From: Spiro-02 sp964465155
GTDB taxonomy: Bacteria > Spirochaetota > Spirochaetia > Sphaerochaetales > Sphaerochaetaceae
DNA length: 47,044 nt
Reading direction: 5' to 3'
Assembly: GCA_964465155.1 (NCBI GenBank)
Contig: CAYXIH010000011.1
Location: forward strand, 1 to 47,044
In this document: one piece after another, positions 39,769-47,044 of the stretch
Numbering within the stretch: the first letter of the stretch is position 1
Layout: every line of letters starts with the position of its first letter
The notes under the pieces: model-generated
Seen by the model: only the letters and a program-made list of their open reading frames with translations
The model's database searches: none
Told to the model about the DNA's origin: nothing
Translations under genes and position numbers: made by a program

Positions 39769-40335
39769 TCAGTTGAAGACTTCCTTCAGTTGCTCTTTGG
39801 TCGGCTCCCAATACATGGGCCAGTAGGCCTGCAGTTGCTCAACCGTAGGGTTGAGGTACTCAGGAACCAGATGCTGGACAAAGAATGAAGAATCGAACAT
39901 GGGCATCGGATTCCAGACCGTCTGGAGCATGGAGAGCTGTATGAATACCAGCGCCAGTGCAAAGACGACGAATACGCCCCATACCAACCCGATGATCTTG
40001 TCGATGAACTTCAGGTGGAGGGTATCGAGGATCAGCTTGAAGAGCTTGAGCACCAGGTCGATCAAGCCCATCGATATGGCGAAGGTCAGCACGAACGCAA
40101 TGATCCGTGCAGCGGTAGAAGCGAGGAACGACCATGACGTGAGGTTCCAGACTATCTCTATCAATGGCTTGGTGAGGTAGGCTGCTCCTACCAATCCACC
40201 CAAGATCATGATGAGACTTTTCGAGCCATTGACGAAGCCTTTCTTCCATCCGACTACGGCACCGATGATCATCAGGAACAAGATGATATAGTCGAAAATA
40301 TCGAATGTGAATGAGCCAATATTCAGAATTCCCAT
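39769..40335 (-). CDS. CvpA family membrane protein
   Basis: 188 residues with four or so membrane spans in the first 150 (starting near residues 12, 44, 72 and 120) and a soluble Tyr/Trp/Pro-rich tail. Phe-Asp-Tyr-Ile-Ile-Leu-Phe-Leu-Met-Ile-Ile-Gly-Ala-Val-Val-Gly-Trp-Lys-Lys-Gly is the CvpA N-terminal pattern. In other bacteria CvpA is linked to colicin V production and envelope maintenance. ATG 40335 follows AGAGGAG by 6 nt; the longer in-frame start lacks support. Confidence 0.85.
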   Translation of the reverse strand: MGILNIGSFTFDIFDYIILFLMIIGAVVGWKKGFVNGSKSLIMILGGLVGAAYLTKPLIEIVWNLTSWSFLASTAARIIAFVLTFAISMGLIDLVLKLFKLILDTLHLKFIDKIIGLVWGVFVVFALALVFIQLSMLQTVWNPMPMFDSSFFVQHLVPEYLNPTVEQLQAYWPMYWEPTKEQLKEVFN

Positions 40336-40447
40336 ATACAGCTCCTCTCTCGTATGTGTATGTCCTTCATGCGATGGACAACCTATCCACAATGTACGCA
40401 ATTTTACGCAGGAAATCGAGGGGTGTTGTGCAAAAGGGTATAGAAAT

Positions 40448-40467
40448 CCCCGGCCGGGTGGCCGGGG
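40448..40467 (-). terminator. Terminator after ackA
   Basis: Perfect 8-bp stem CCCCGGCC / GGCCGGGG with a four-base loop, 9 nt after the ackA stop, followed on the minus strand by ATTTCT. Confidence 0.75.
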
Positions 40468-40476
40468 AGAAGTAAG

Positions 40477-41811
40477 TTATTTGGGCTGGATGATGATCGA
40501 AGCCAGCTTTGGGTTCTTCTCGAGGTTGGCGACCAGACCACGGGCACGAGCCTTGTTCTGGTAATCCTTGTCTTCGAAGGTGTAGTGGAAGTTGGTGTGT
40601 ACATTGTAGGTGCCATTCATCAGTGCGAAGGCATCTTCGGTAATCACCAGTTCTTCGTCGGTGGGGACCACGAGGATCTTGACCTTGGAATCGTCGGCGC
40701 TGATCTCCAGTTCTGCGTTCCTGCAATGTGCCAGGTCGTTCTTCTCCGGATCGATCTTGATGCCGAACATCTCAAGGCCGCTGCAGGAGCCGAAGCGGAT
40801 GTGCTCTCCCATCTCTCCGACGCCGGCGGTGAATACGACTGCGTCTACACGTCCCAGCAGTGCTGCATATGCACCGATGTACTTGCGGATGCGGTGGCAT
40901 TCCATGTCGATTGCCAGCTGGGCCTTCTTGTCACCGTCGATTGCTGCCTGGTGGACGTCGCGACGGTCACTCTTGCCACAAATTCCGATCAGGCCGCTCT
41001 TCTTGTTGAGGGTAGCGTCCATCTCGGAAGGTGTCATGTTCGTGTTGTTCATGATGTACGGCAGGATTGCGGGGTCAAGGTCGCCACTGCGGCTTCCCAT
41101 GACCAGGCCCTCAAGCGGGGTCAATCCCATCGATGTGTCGATGCACACGCCGTTCTTGACGGCACAGACCGAAGCACCGTTGCCGATATGGCAGATGATG
41201 ACATTCGTGTCCTTGTTCTCTTTGCCCAGGAGGACAGCAGCGCGCTTGGCGCAGTACAGGTGGCTGGTTCCATGGAAGCCATAGCGCCGTACATTGTACT
41301 TGGTGTACCACTCATAGGGGACAGCATACATATATGCTTCAGCGGGCATTGTCTGGTGCCATGCGGTGTCCATGACGATGGCATGGGGAACATTGGGCAT
41401 TACCTTGCGGGCTGCTTCGATTCCCATGATGTTGGCAGGCATGTGCAGGGGCCCGAGGGGGATCAGGTCCTTCAGCTGCTGGATGACTTGGTCGGTGACG
41501 AGGGTGGACTGCTTGAACAGTTCGCCGCCATGCAGTACGCGGTGGCCGACTGCGCCAATCTCATCAAGGCTCTTGATGACACCGTATTCGGGATCCACGA
41601 GCAGGCTGATGATCAGCTCGATTGCTTCCTTATGGGTGGGAGATGAAAACTTGGTGGCGTATTGTCCCTTGCCAACGGCATTATGCTCGATGGTGGAGTA
41701 CTCCAACCCAATACGTTCGACGACACCCACAGCGAGCACGTCCTTGTTGTTCCAGTCGTAGACTTGGTACTTGGCGGAAGAACTTCCGCAATTCAGAGTC
41801 AGGATAACCAT
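40477..41811 (-). CDS. ackA: Acetate kinase
   Basis: 444 residues, acetate and sugar kinase (ASKHA) fold. Val-Ile-Leu-Thr-Leu-Asn-Cys-Gly-Ser-Ser-Ser at the N terminus is the family signature, His-Arg-Val-Leu-His-Gly-Gly near residue 90 is signature two with the substrate Arg, and Arg-Tyr-Gly-Phe-His-Gly-Thr-Ser-His near 178 holds the catalytic His. It makes acetate and ATP from acetyl phosphate, the energy-yielding end of sugar fermentation, and would also recover acetate released from GlcNAc. The ribosome site GAGGAG lies 8 nt before the ATG. No phosphotransacetylase gene is adjacent. Confidence 0.95.
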   Translation of the reverse strand: MVILTLNCGSSSAKYQVYDWNNKDVLAVGVVERIGLEYSTIEHNAVGKGQYATKFSSPTHKEAIELIISLLVDPEYGVIKSLDEIGAVGHRVLHGGELFKQSTLVTDQVIQQLKDLIPLGPLHMPANIMGIEAARKVMPNVPHAIVMDTAWHQTMPAEAYMYAVPYEWYTKYNVRRYGFHGTSHLYCAKRAAVLLGKENKDTNVIICHIGNGASVCAVKNGVCIDTSMGLTPLEGLVMGSRSGDLDPAILPYIMNNTNMTPSEMDATLNKKSGLIGICGKSDRRDVHQAAIDGDKKAQLAIDMECHRIRKYIGAYAALLGRVDAVVFTAGVGEMGEHIRFGSCSGLEMFGIKIDPEKNDLAHCRNAELEISADDSKVKILVVPTDEELVITEDAFALMNGTYNVHTNFHYTFEDKDYQNKARARGLVANLEKNPKLASIIIQPK

Positions 41812-41993
41812 GAATATAACTCCTCAAACTTCCTTGTTCTAGTTTGTAATGATTTTCCAAATATGATTTTGAGATAAAAATAATGCCACGTATCACGGTA
41901 AATTGCAATCATGGCAAGTCTGTTTGTCCGTTGCCAGTCCCCTTTTTTTCCTGTTTGCTGAATACCGCGCCAAGTTATCGCCCTATGGCATGC

Positions 41994-43292
41994 ATGCGTC
42001 TGTTCATTTCATTGCTTTTGTTCATATGCTGTGCCTCCTCCTCATTTGCATCTGCGACGGTTACCTTTGGGACCGCTTCTTCAAAATCCACCCTGTCGTT
42101 GGATGGCGGTGGCTCATGGAGCATGGGGCAGCAGAAGCTGCATGCCAATGTGTCGCTGCTGCTCTCCCTCCAAGGGCAACCTGTGCAAATCCAGTCGTGG
42201 AATATCAGCTTCCAGGGTATTGGATTGGTACAAATGGGGATGCTGAAGATGGCCGGACAATTGCGGAGCATGGCATACCCCATGGGTATCTCCCTGTTCC
42301 AATACGACGAGCCTGCAAGCAACATCTTGGCCATTGGCAAGCAGGTAGATTTCCATGGTCTTGCCTATGGGTATGCATTTCCTGTTGCATCCATCTCGTT
42401 TGCCGTTGGAACACTCCCACAAGTGGGAATTGACAACATGCTGGTCTTTGCAGGAATCGGGCATGTCACCCAGGACATGGCTATTTCCCTGGGATACTTG
42501 CGTGTTGATGGACCTGTGTCCCTGGAGACTCCTGACGAGGGTGCGGATGGCAAGGTGTTGTTTCCTCGCCATGGAAGAGCTGTTGCAATCGACGTGACGA
42601 CGACACCCATTGAATTGGGGTCGCTGGTACTCACCTCGAAGATGCGTTTGCACATGGGATGGGACATCAGAAGTGGAGCAAGTGGCATCGTATTGGCTTC
42701 GGTGCAGCTTCTGCGGGATTGCGTGAGCATGGGAATTGGTGTGGTCCACGGGGAGAGCTCGCTGCAGCTGCTCAACGAAGTGGGGTCAGATGACCGTCCG
42801 GTGAGAAAGTTGGCCGTGAAGATCGAGGGTGCAGGAAGCTTTAGCAGCTCATGGTCCTATTCGGATACCTTGTATGCACCTGCAGAGCGGGCAGGGGAAC
42901 GACAGAAGCGGGTAGTCTCATTGCGTGGCACCATAGGCTACGACATCGGCTTTTATGCTATTTCACTTGATGCATCCCATGCAAGCACATGGCCACGCAC
43001 GGGAGGGCGGACTGCACGGACTCTGTTCAAGGTCGATGCCCGGGCAATCCTCTTCTCAGTTGCTACCCAGTTGGTAGGTAATGTCACGCTGAGCAGGATG
43101 GCCAGCAGCTTGGTCTCGGATGTCATGCAGAGTGCCGGCATTTCCGTATCCGCAGGGGCTGCCCAGGTACTGGTTGGCACCAGTGGCACATCCTGTACCC
43201 TGGAAAGCTCCCATGATGTTCTTGGAGGGAAGGTCAAGTGGGCTGTCAGTTCTTCCCGTGTATGGAAGGTCTCATGCCAGCTGGTGTTCTAG
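41994..43292 (+). CDS. Putative exported beta-barrel outer-membrane protein, family unknown
   Basis: 432 residues from ATG 41994 (ATG 41985 is also possible; neither has a clear ribosome site). A signal peptide covers about residues 1-19, Arg then a Leu/Ile/Phe core and Ser-Phe-Ala before Ser20. The mature part is Gly/Ser/Val-rich with alternating hydrophobic and polar residues and repeated short strands. The last segment alternates and ends in Phe, as terminal strands of outer-membrane barrels do. I recognise no family. Its stop codon shares the CTAG tetramer with the stop of murB on the other strand. Confidence 0.65.
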   Translation: MRLFISLLLFICCASSSFASATVTFGTASSKSTLSLDGGGSWSMGQQKLHANVSLLLSLQGQPVQIQSWNISFQGIGLVQMGMLKMAGQLRSMAYPMGISLFQYDEPASNILAIGKQVDFHGLAYGYAFPVASISFAVGTLPQVGIDNMLVFAGIGHVTQDMAISLGYLRVDGPVSLETPDEGADGKVLFPRHGRAVAIDVTTTPIELGSLVLTSKMRLHMGWDIRSGASGIVLASVQLLRDCVSMGIGVVHGESSLQLLNEVGSDDRPVRKLAVKIEGAGSFSSSWSYSDTLYAPAERAGERQKRVVSLRGTIGYDIGFYAISLDASHASTWPRTGGRTARTLFKVDARAILFSVATQLVGNVTLSRMASSLVSDVMQSAGISVSAGAAQVLVGTSGTSCTLESSHDVLGGKVKWAVSSSRVWKVSCQLVF

Positions 43293-44185
43293 AACTCGCC
43301 AACCAGCCGGACCTCCCGCTGCAAGTCGACGCCTGTCACCTCCAAGACGCGCAGCCGAACCTGTTCCGAAAGCAGGTATATGTCCGAGCTGGTCGCGGTC
43401 ATTGTTGGATTTATAATGAAATTGGCATGTGCGTTGCTGACCACGGCCCCACCGACGCTCATTCCCTTGCAGCCACATTGGTCAATCAATTGCCCTGCAC
43501 TGATAGTGGCGTTCGGGTTCTTGAAGATACAACCGGCGGAGGGGGATTCATATTGGCCAGCGGCACGGCGCAGGCGCTTTGCCTGTTCTTTTCTCTGTCG
43601 TGCCTCGGAGCTTTGGTGGGTTGGTGCAAGACGCAATGCAACTTCCAAAAGGAAGATGCCACCTGCATGGAGGAAGGAGCAATTCCGATAGGAGAAGAGG
43701 TCGGGATGGCATTGGATCCTCACGCTGGTTCCATCTGGCTTGAGGCAATCGACATATTCCACCATGTCTCCGATGCTGCACCCCAATACGCCGGCATTTC
43801 CCGCGACTGCACCACCTACTGTCCCAGGAATCCCCCCCAGCTCCTCCATGCCCGTCAGGCCATTCTCAATGGCTATGTTGATGGCACGGTCCAACGGCAT
43901 CCCGCTGCGGACGCACATCAGTTCCCCCCTGATGCTGCAGGATGTGAGCTTGCGGGTGAAGATGACCAACCCACGGATACCCTTGTCGCTGACAAGGACG
44001 TTGGTGCCGCTTCCCAGGATGGTGACGGGCAACGAGGTCCCGTTTGCATATGCAAAGAGCTCCTGCAGTTCGTCGTATGTTGCTGGCCATGCCGCGGCAT
44101 CCGCGTTGCCTCCGGTATGCAATGATGTATGTTGGTCCATGGGGACCTGTTCTTCGATTCCCATGGGGTATGCTGAATTGGACAT
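43289..44185 (-). CDS. murB: UDP-N-acetylenolpyruvoylglucosamine reductase
   Basis: 298 residues, type II-like length. The FAD-binding domain shows Thr-Ile-Leu-Gly-Ser-Gly-Thr-Asn-Val-Leu-Val near residue 55 and Gly-Ile-Pro-Gly-Thr-Val-Gly-Gly-Ala near 118. Ser-Pro-Ser-Ala-Gly-Cys-Ile-Phe-Lys-Asn-Pro near 213-223 contains the catalytic Ser/Cys proton donor region, and His-Ala-Asn-Phe-Ile follows. It reduces the enolpyruvyl ether to UDP-MurNAc in peptidoglycan precursor synthesis. GAGGAG precedes the ATG. Confidence 0.94.
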   Translation of the reverse strand: MSNSAYPMGIEEQVPMDQHTSLHTGGNADAAAWPATYDELQELFAYANGTSLPVTILGSGTNVLVSDKGIRGLVIFTRKLTSCSIRGELMCVRSGMPLDRAINIAIENGLTGMEELGGIPGTVGGAVAGNAGVLGCSIGDMVEYVDCLKPDGTSVRIQCHPDLFSYRNCSFLHAGGIFLLEVALRLAPTHQSSEARQRKEQAKRLRRAAGQYESPSAGCIFKNPNATISAGQLIDQCGCKGMSVGGAVVSNAHANFIINPTMTATSSDIYLLSEQVRLRVLEVTGVDLQREVRLVGEF

Positions 44186-44251
44186 TGGCTCCTCGCTTGT
44201 TGCACCAGTATATTTCGCCTGTTGTGCTGGCGCAAGGGTGAAAGTCGTACG

Positions 44252-44280
44252 TTGATTTTTTCATGAGGATTGCGTATTGT
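44252..44280 (+). promoter_or_regulatory. cysS: cysS promoter
   Basis: TTGATT (44252-44257), a 17-bp spacer and TATTGT (44275-44280), about 50 bp before the ATG. A leader hairpin follows. Confidence 0.55.
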
Positions 44281-44293
44281 GTAGGAATCAGGT

Positions 44294-44317
44294 TGCCCCG
44301 GCCATTCTATCGGGGCA
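44294..44317 (+). other. cysS leader hairpin
   Basis: Perfect 7-bp stem TGCCCCG / CGGGGCA with a 10-nt loop, directly followed by the GAGGAG ribosome site (44318-44323). It could tune translation. It is far too short for a T-box. Confidence 0.55.
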
Positions 44318-44331
44318 GAGGAGCCCGTTCC

Positions 44332-45750
44332 ATGGCAATTTCACTGTACAATACAATGTCGCGCTCGATCGAAGAGTTCAAGCCTATTTCCAATGAGGAA
44401 GTGACGATGTATTGTTGTGGTCCCACGGTATACAACTATGCCCATATCGGAAATCTCCGTACCTATGTGTTTGAAGATACACTCAAGCGGACGCTGCTGC
44501 ATGGTGGCTTCCGAGTAAAGCATGTGATGAATATCACCGACGTCGGTCACCTGACCGGTGATGGCGACGATGGTGAGGACAAGATGGAGAAGAGCGCCCG
44601 TGAGACCGGGCGGACTGTCTGGGACATCGCGGAGTTCTATACCCGTGCGTTCTTCAATGACTTTGATTCGCTGCACAATATCCGCCCTGACGTCACTTGC
44701 AAGGCCACGGCCCATGTCCAGGACATGATTGCGTTGATCAAGCGGCTGGAGGAGGGTGGCCATACCTATGTTGCCGGTGGCAACGTATACTTCAGCATCG
44801 ACACCTTCCCAGAATATGGAAAGCTCGCACGCCTTGACCTGAGCGAGCTCAAGAGCGGTGCCCGAATCGACGTGGACAGCAACAAGCGCAATCCAAAGGA
44901 CTTTGTCCTGTGGTTCACAAACAGCAAGTTCGGTGACCAGGCTATGATGTGGGACTCCCCATGGGGCCGTGGGTATCCTGGCTGGCACGTGGAGTGCTCA
45001 GCCATGAGCATGAAATACCTTGGCGAGCATTTTGATATCCACTGTGGTGGCATTGATGCAATTCCAGTGCACCATACCAATGAAATTGCACAAAGCGAGG
45101 CTGCTACTGGCCATACCTGGGTAAACTACTGGCTTCATGGCGAGTTCCTCCTCAATGACTCGGGCAAGATGAGCAAGAGCTCGGGAGAGTTCCTGACTCT
45201 TCCGCTGCTGGTGGAGAAGGGGTATGACCCACTGGACTACCGGTTCCTCATCCTTGGTGCCCACTACCGCTCGCAGCTGAAGTTCTCCTGGCAGGCTTTG
45301 GACAGTGCCCGCAATAGCCGCCAGAATCTCTTTGACAAGGTCGCCGCGATCAAGGCGACGACCGATGCCTCCCCTGACTTGGGAGATGCCGCCATGGGAT
45401 ACCTGAACCAATTCAACGAGCATGTCTCGTATGACTTGAATACCCCACGTGGTCTTGCCGATATGTGGGGGCTGCTCAAGGATGATGCGGTGCCCGCAGG
45501 CGAGAAGCTGAAGGCATTGTACAACATGGACGAGGTCCTCGGGCTTGGGCTTGAGGCCTTGGAGGCGAAGAAGGAGCAGCCCTGCGCCAGCGCGGAGGAT
45601 CCAGCCGCTCTCGCATTGTTGCAAGAACGGCAGGAGGCGAAGGCTCAGCGGGACTATGCCCGTGCAGATGCCATTCGTGCTCAGCTGGATGCAATGGGAT
45701 ATGTCGTGAAGGATACTTCCACCGGCACTTCGCTCATAAAAAAGGTGTAA
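44332..45750 (+). CDS. cysS: Cysteinyl-tRNA synthetase
   Basis: 472 residues, a class I synthetase. Tyr-Cys-Cys-Gly-Pro-Thr-Val-Tyr near residue 26 includes the zinc-binding Cys and opens the HIGH-type motif (Tyr-Ala-His-Ile-Gly-Asn). His-Cys-Gly-Gly-Ile-Asp and His-His-Thr-Asn-Glu near 240-255 give the other zinc ligands, and Lys-Met-Ser-Lys-Ser (near 280) is the KMSKS loop. The C-terminal anticodon-binding region carries the Arg-Ala-Asp-Ala-Ile-Arg segment. It charges tRNA-Cys. GAGGAG 8 nt upstream fixes ATG 44332; an in-frame ATG at 44263 precedes the promoter -10. Confidence 0.96.
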   Translation: MAISLYNTMSRSIEEFKPISNEEVTMYCCGPTVYNYAHIGNLRTYVFEDTLKRTLLHGGFRVKHVMNITDVGHLTGDGDDGEDKMEKSARETGRTVWDIAEFYTRAFFNDFDSLHNIRPDVTCKATAHVQDMIALIKRLEEGGHTYVAGGNVYFSIDTFPEYGKLARLDLSELKSGARIDVDSNKRNPKDFVLWFTNSKFGDQAMMWDSPWGRGYPGWHVECSAMSMKYLGEHFDIHCGGIDAIPVHHTNEIAQSEAATGHTWVNYWLHGEFLLNDSGKMSKSSGEFLTLPLLVEKGYDPLDYRFLILGAHYRSQLKFSWQALDSARNSRQNLFDKVAAIKATTDASPDLGDAAMGYLNQFNEHVSYDLNTPRGLADMWGLLKDDAVPAGEKLKALYNMDEVLGLGLEALEAKKEQPCASAEDPAALALLQERQEAKAQRDYARADAIRAQLDAMGYVVKDTSTGTSLIKKV

Positions 45751-45777
45751 CCTGCATCGAGGTGCGTTGTTAAGTAT

Positions 45778-46308
45778 ATGGAAATCAAAAGCAGCGATGA
45801 TCAGTCGTTCCTGAAGGTCTATGGGGAGGTATTCCCGGTCTTGATGAAGGTTGCATACCATGTGACCTACAACATCGACGTAGCCGAGGACATTTGCCAG
45901 GAAGCCTTCATCCGGTTCTACGCCAAGAACATGGATTTTGCTACGTTGGATGACGCCAAGTATTGGTTGATACGTGTGACGAAAAATCTTGCGATCAACC
46001 ATGTGAAGCGGAAGGTCCGTGAGCAAGGGATGATTGACAAGATCAAGAAGATGCCTGCTCCGAGGTCGTACAACGATGGTGGGGAAGAGCTGGTGTTGAA
46101 AGAGACGCGAGTCCTTGTCCGTGAGGCTGTCGAGCGGTTGCCTGAGAAGTTCAAGTCGGTGATAGTGCTCAAGGAGTATGCCGACATGGACTACAAGCAG
46201 ATATCGAAGGTGCTACAGATTTCCGAGAGCAATGTGAAGGTCAGGGTCCATCGTGCCCGCAAGATGATGGAATCTATGCTTGACCGGGAGGAAGTGAATG
46301 TGCCTTGA
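45778..46308 (+). CDS. ECF-type RNA polymerase sigma factor
   Basis: 176 residues. Region 2 is marked by Asp-Val-Ala-Glu-Asp-Ile-Cys-Gln-Glu-Ala-Phe-Ile-Arg-Phe-Tyr (about 34-48) and Tyr-Trp-Leu-Ile-Arg-Val-Thr-Lys-Asn. Region 4 is marked by Leu-Pro-Glu-Lys-Phe-Lys-Ser-Val-Ile and the helix-turn-helix Lys-Gln-Ile-Ser-Lys-Val-Leu-Gln-Ile-Ser (about 140-150). It directs polymerase to a small stress or envelope regulon, probably autoregulated. GAGGTG lies 13 nt before the ATG, a long spacing. Its last 11 bp overlap the start of the anti-sigma gene. Confidence 0.92.
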   Translation: MEIKSSDDQSFLKVYGEVFPVLMKVAYHVTYNIDVAEDICQEAFIRFYAKNMDFATLDDAKYWLIRVTKNLAINHVKRKVREQGMIDKIKKMPAPRSYNDGGEELVLKETRVLVREAVERLPEKFKSVIVLKEYADMDYKQISKVLQISESNVKVRVHRARKMMESMLDREEVNVP

Positions 46309-46924
46309 TGACCAGATTTTGAATACATATATGGACGGCGAGCTCGCCGAGCCATGGAAGACGCAGGTAGAGGAGCATCTCTCCTATTGCCCCGCTTGCA
46401 AGGCACGCTATGAGCAGTTGCTGGCATTGCACAAGACGATTGCAGGGGCAGAGCTTACTGATGCGGAGATCAAACCCCATCAGGAGAAAGTCCTCTCCTA
46501 TATCAAGAACAACTACCTCGACAAGAACAAGAAGGTGAGTTTCTTTCACAGGAAGCTGAAAGTCGGCATCCCTGCGATAATCACTGCAGCTGCTGCGTTC
46601 GTGGTCGTGTTCATCGGAGCCTTTGTGTTGTTTGGTACCAGTGGCGAGCAGACTGCCCAGATCATCCCCGGCATGACGATGAATGTGGATGGCTCCAATA
46701 TCATGCAAGTCCGCGCTTCGGACAACATCACCGCTTCCAAGACCCTGGACAGCTACACATTGGAGGAAATCCTCCAATATCTGGATGGACGTGGATTCGA
46801 GGTGGATGTCCGCATCAAGGGTATCTCCCCATTGGCTGCTCCCGTGAAGGAGGCAGAACCGGTGGTGGAACCCGTGGTCGAAGAGATACTGCCGGAAGAT
46901 GTTTCCGCTGAAACGAACAACTAG
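46298..46924 (+). CDS. Zinc-finger anti-sigma factor, membrane-anchored
   Basis: 208 residues. The N-terminal anti-sigma domain has the ZAS motif His27-x3-Cys31-x2-Cys34 and an Asp-Gly-Glu-Leu just ahead of it. One membrane span lies near residues 88-112 (Ala/Val/Ile/Phe-rich). The outer part is about 95 residues, ending in a Pro/Glu/Val-rich acidic tail. It should hold the ECF sigma factor inactive at the membrane until a signal reaches the outer domain. The ATG overlaps the sigma stop by 11 bp and has GGGAGGAA ahead of it, a standard coupled arrangement. Confidence 0.9.
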   Translation: MCLDDQILNTYMDGELAEPWKTQVEEHLSYCPACKARYEQLLALHKTIAGAELTDAEIKPHQEKVLSYIKNNYLDKNKKVSFFHRKLKVGIPAIITAAAAFVVVFIGAFVLFGTSGEQTAQIIPGMTMNVDGSNIMQVRASDNITASKTLDSYTLEEILQYLDGRGFEVDVRIKGISPLAAPVKEAEPVVEPVVEEILPEDVSAETNN

Positions 46925-46944
46925 CATATCCGAATGCAAATGAT

Positions 46945-46988
46945 GAGCTGCTACCAAGGTTGCAAGACTTGGATGGCAGCTCTTTTTT
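46945..46988 (+). terminator. Rho-independent terminator after the sigma/anti-sigma operon
   Basis: Outer stem GAGCTGC / GCAGCTC (46945-46951, 46976-46982), inner stem CCAAG / CTTGG, then six T (46983-46988). The remaining ~55 bp to the window end hold nothing I can call. Confidence 0.88.
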
Positions 46989-47044
46989 ATGTCCTGGCAC
47001 CACGGTTCATTGTGTAGCTTACATTTTTTTGATACTATGTTTGC

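Noticed and set aside
41840..41848. TAGTTTGTA upstream of ackA as a fourth ROK site
   Set aside because: Only nine bases match and the following ACA and the second half-site are missing; it could be chance in an AT-rich region.
44281..44331. T-box or other riboswitch in the cysS leader
   Set aside because: The leader is about 45 nt with a single 7-bp hairpin, far too short for a T-box.

Overview
The window is a gene-dense stretch of bacterial chromosome, about 47 kb with about 40 genes and a moderately GC-rich composition. It is broken once by a run of exactly 100 N (20609-20708), so it comes from a scaffolded draft assembly. The gene set points to a saccharolytic, fermentative, anaerobic bacterium. 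It has a long-form pyrophosphate-dependent phosphofructokinase, acetate kinase, a DUF1846 protein, several cytosolic glycosidases, a carbohydrate ABC transporter and three separate fatty acyl-AMP/CoA ligases. A free-living or gut spirochaete of the Sphaerochaeta type fits best. This is inferred from gene content and protein character, not from a marker-gene search. No rRNA, tRNA, phage, transposase or CRISPR array was recognised.

Layout. (1) 1-4178: a sugar module with the end of an L-fucose/L-arabinose-type isomerase, a DUF4867 protein, a LacI-family regulator and a xylulokinase-like FGGY kinase. A CpG-centred palindrome lies over the kinase start of transcription. (2) 4214-6449: acyl-CoA ligase 1 and the YhbY RNA-binding protein. 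(3) 6462-12880: a GH20 beta-N-acetylhexosaminidase facing a ROK-family regulator, two sugar permeases and a separately promoted substrate-binding protein. (4) 12900-15419: a membrane diguanylate cyclase and a multi-spanning membrane protein. (5) 15394-20561, minus strand: KtrB and KtrA potassium uptake, then a GH2 beta-mannosidase and a flavodoxin-fold oxidoreductase. (6) 20609-23249: the assembly gap in a 19-bp tandem repeat, then a GH94 chitobiose phosphorylase. (7) 23298-30965: a DUF2188 protein, PPi-PFK, a GH2 beta-galactosidase-like enzyme, YaiI, a LuxR-type regulator, an ASCH protein and AsnS. (8) 31181-36341: acyl-CoA ligase 2, then an operon of an ArsC/Spx-like protein, a WalJ-like metallo-hydrolase and acyl-CoA ligase 3. 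(9) 36400-47044: DAHP synthase, DJ-1/PfpI, DUF1846, CvpA, AckA, a putative outer-membrane beta-barrel, MurB, CysS and an ECF sigma/anti-sigma pair.

How the genes work together. The chitin-oligosaccharide genes appear to be one dispersed regulon. The same 9-mer, GTTTGTACA, lies in the hexosaminidase/ROK intergenic region (8090), just after the promoter of the binding protein (11313) and, inverted, over the promoter of the chitobiose phosphorylase some 9 kb away (20823). Imported N-acetylglucosamine oligosaccharides would be trimmed by cytosolic GH20, or split by phosphorolysis to GlcNAc-1-phosphate plus GlcNAc. The ROK protein is the obvious candidate regulator.

A second apparent regulon concerns fatty acid activation. 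A 33-bp inverted repeat (14-bp arms, 5-bp spacer) in front of ligase 1 matches one in front of ligase 2 at 24 of 33 positions. A related palindrome with a shorter spacer precedes the operon carrying ligase 3. No cognate regulator is encoded in the window. These two sets of shared cis-elements are the most notable observations, followed by the tandem-repeat gap beside the phosphorylase promoter and a probable leaderless mRNA for the GH2 enzyme at 25531.
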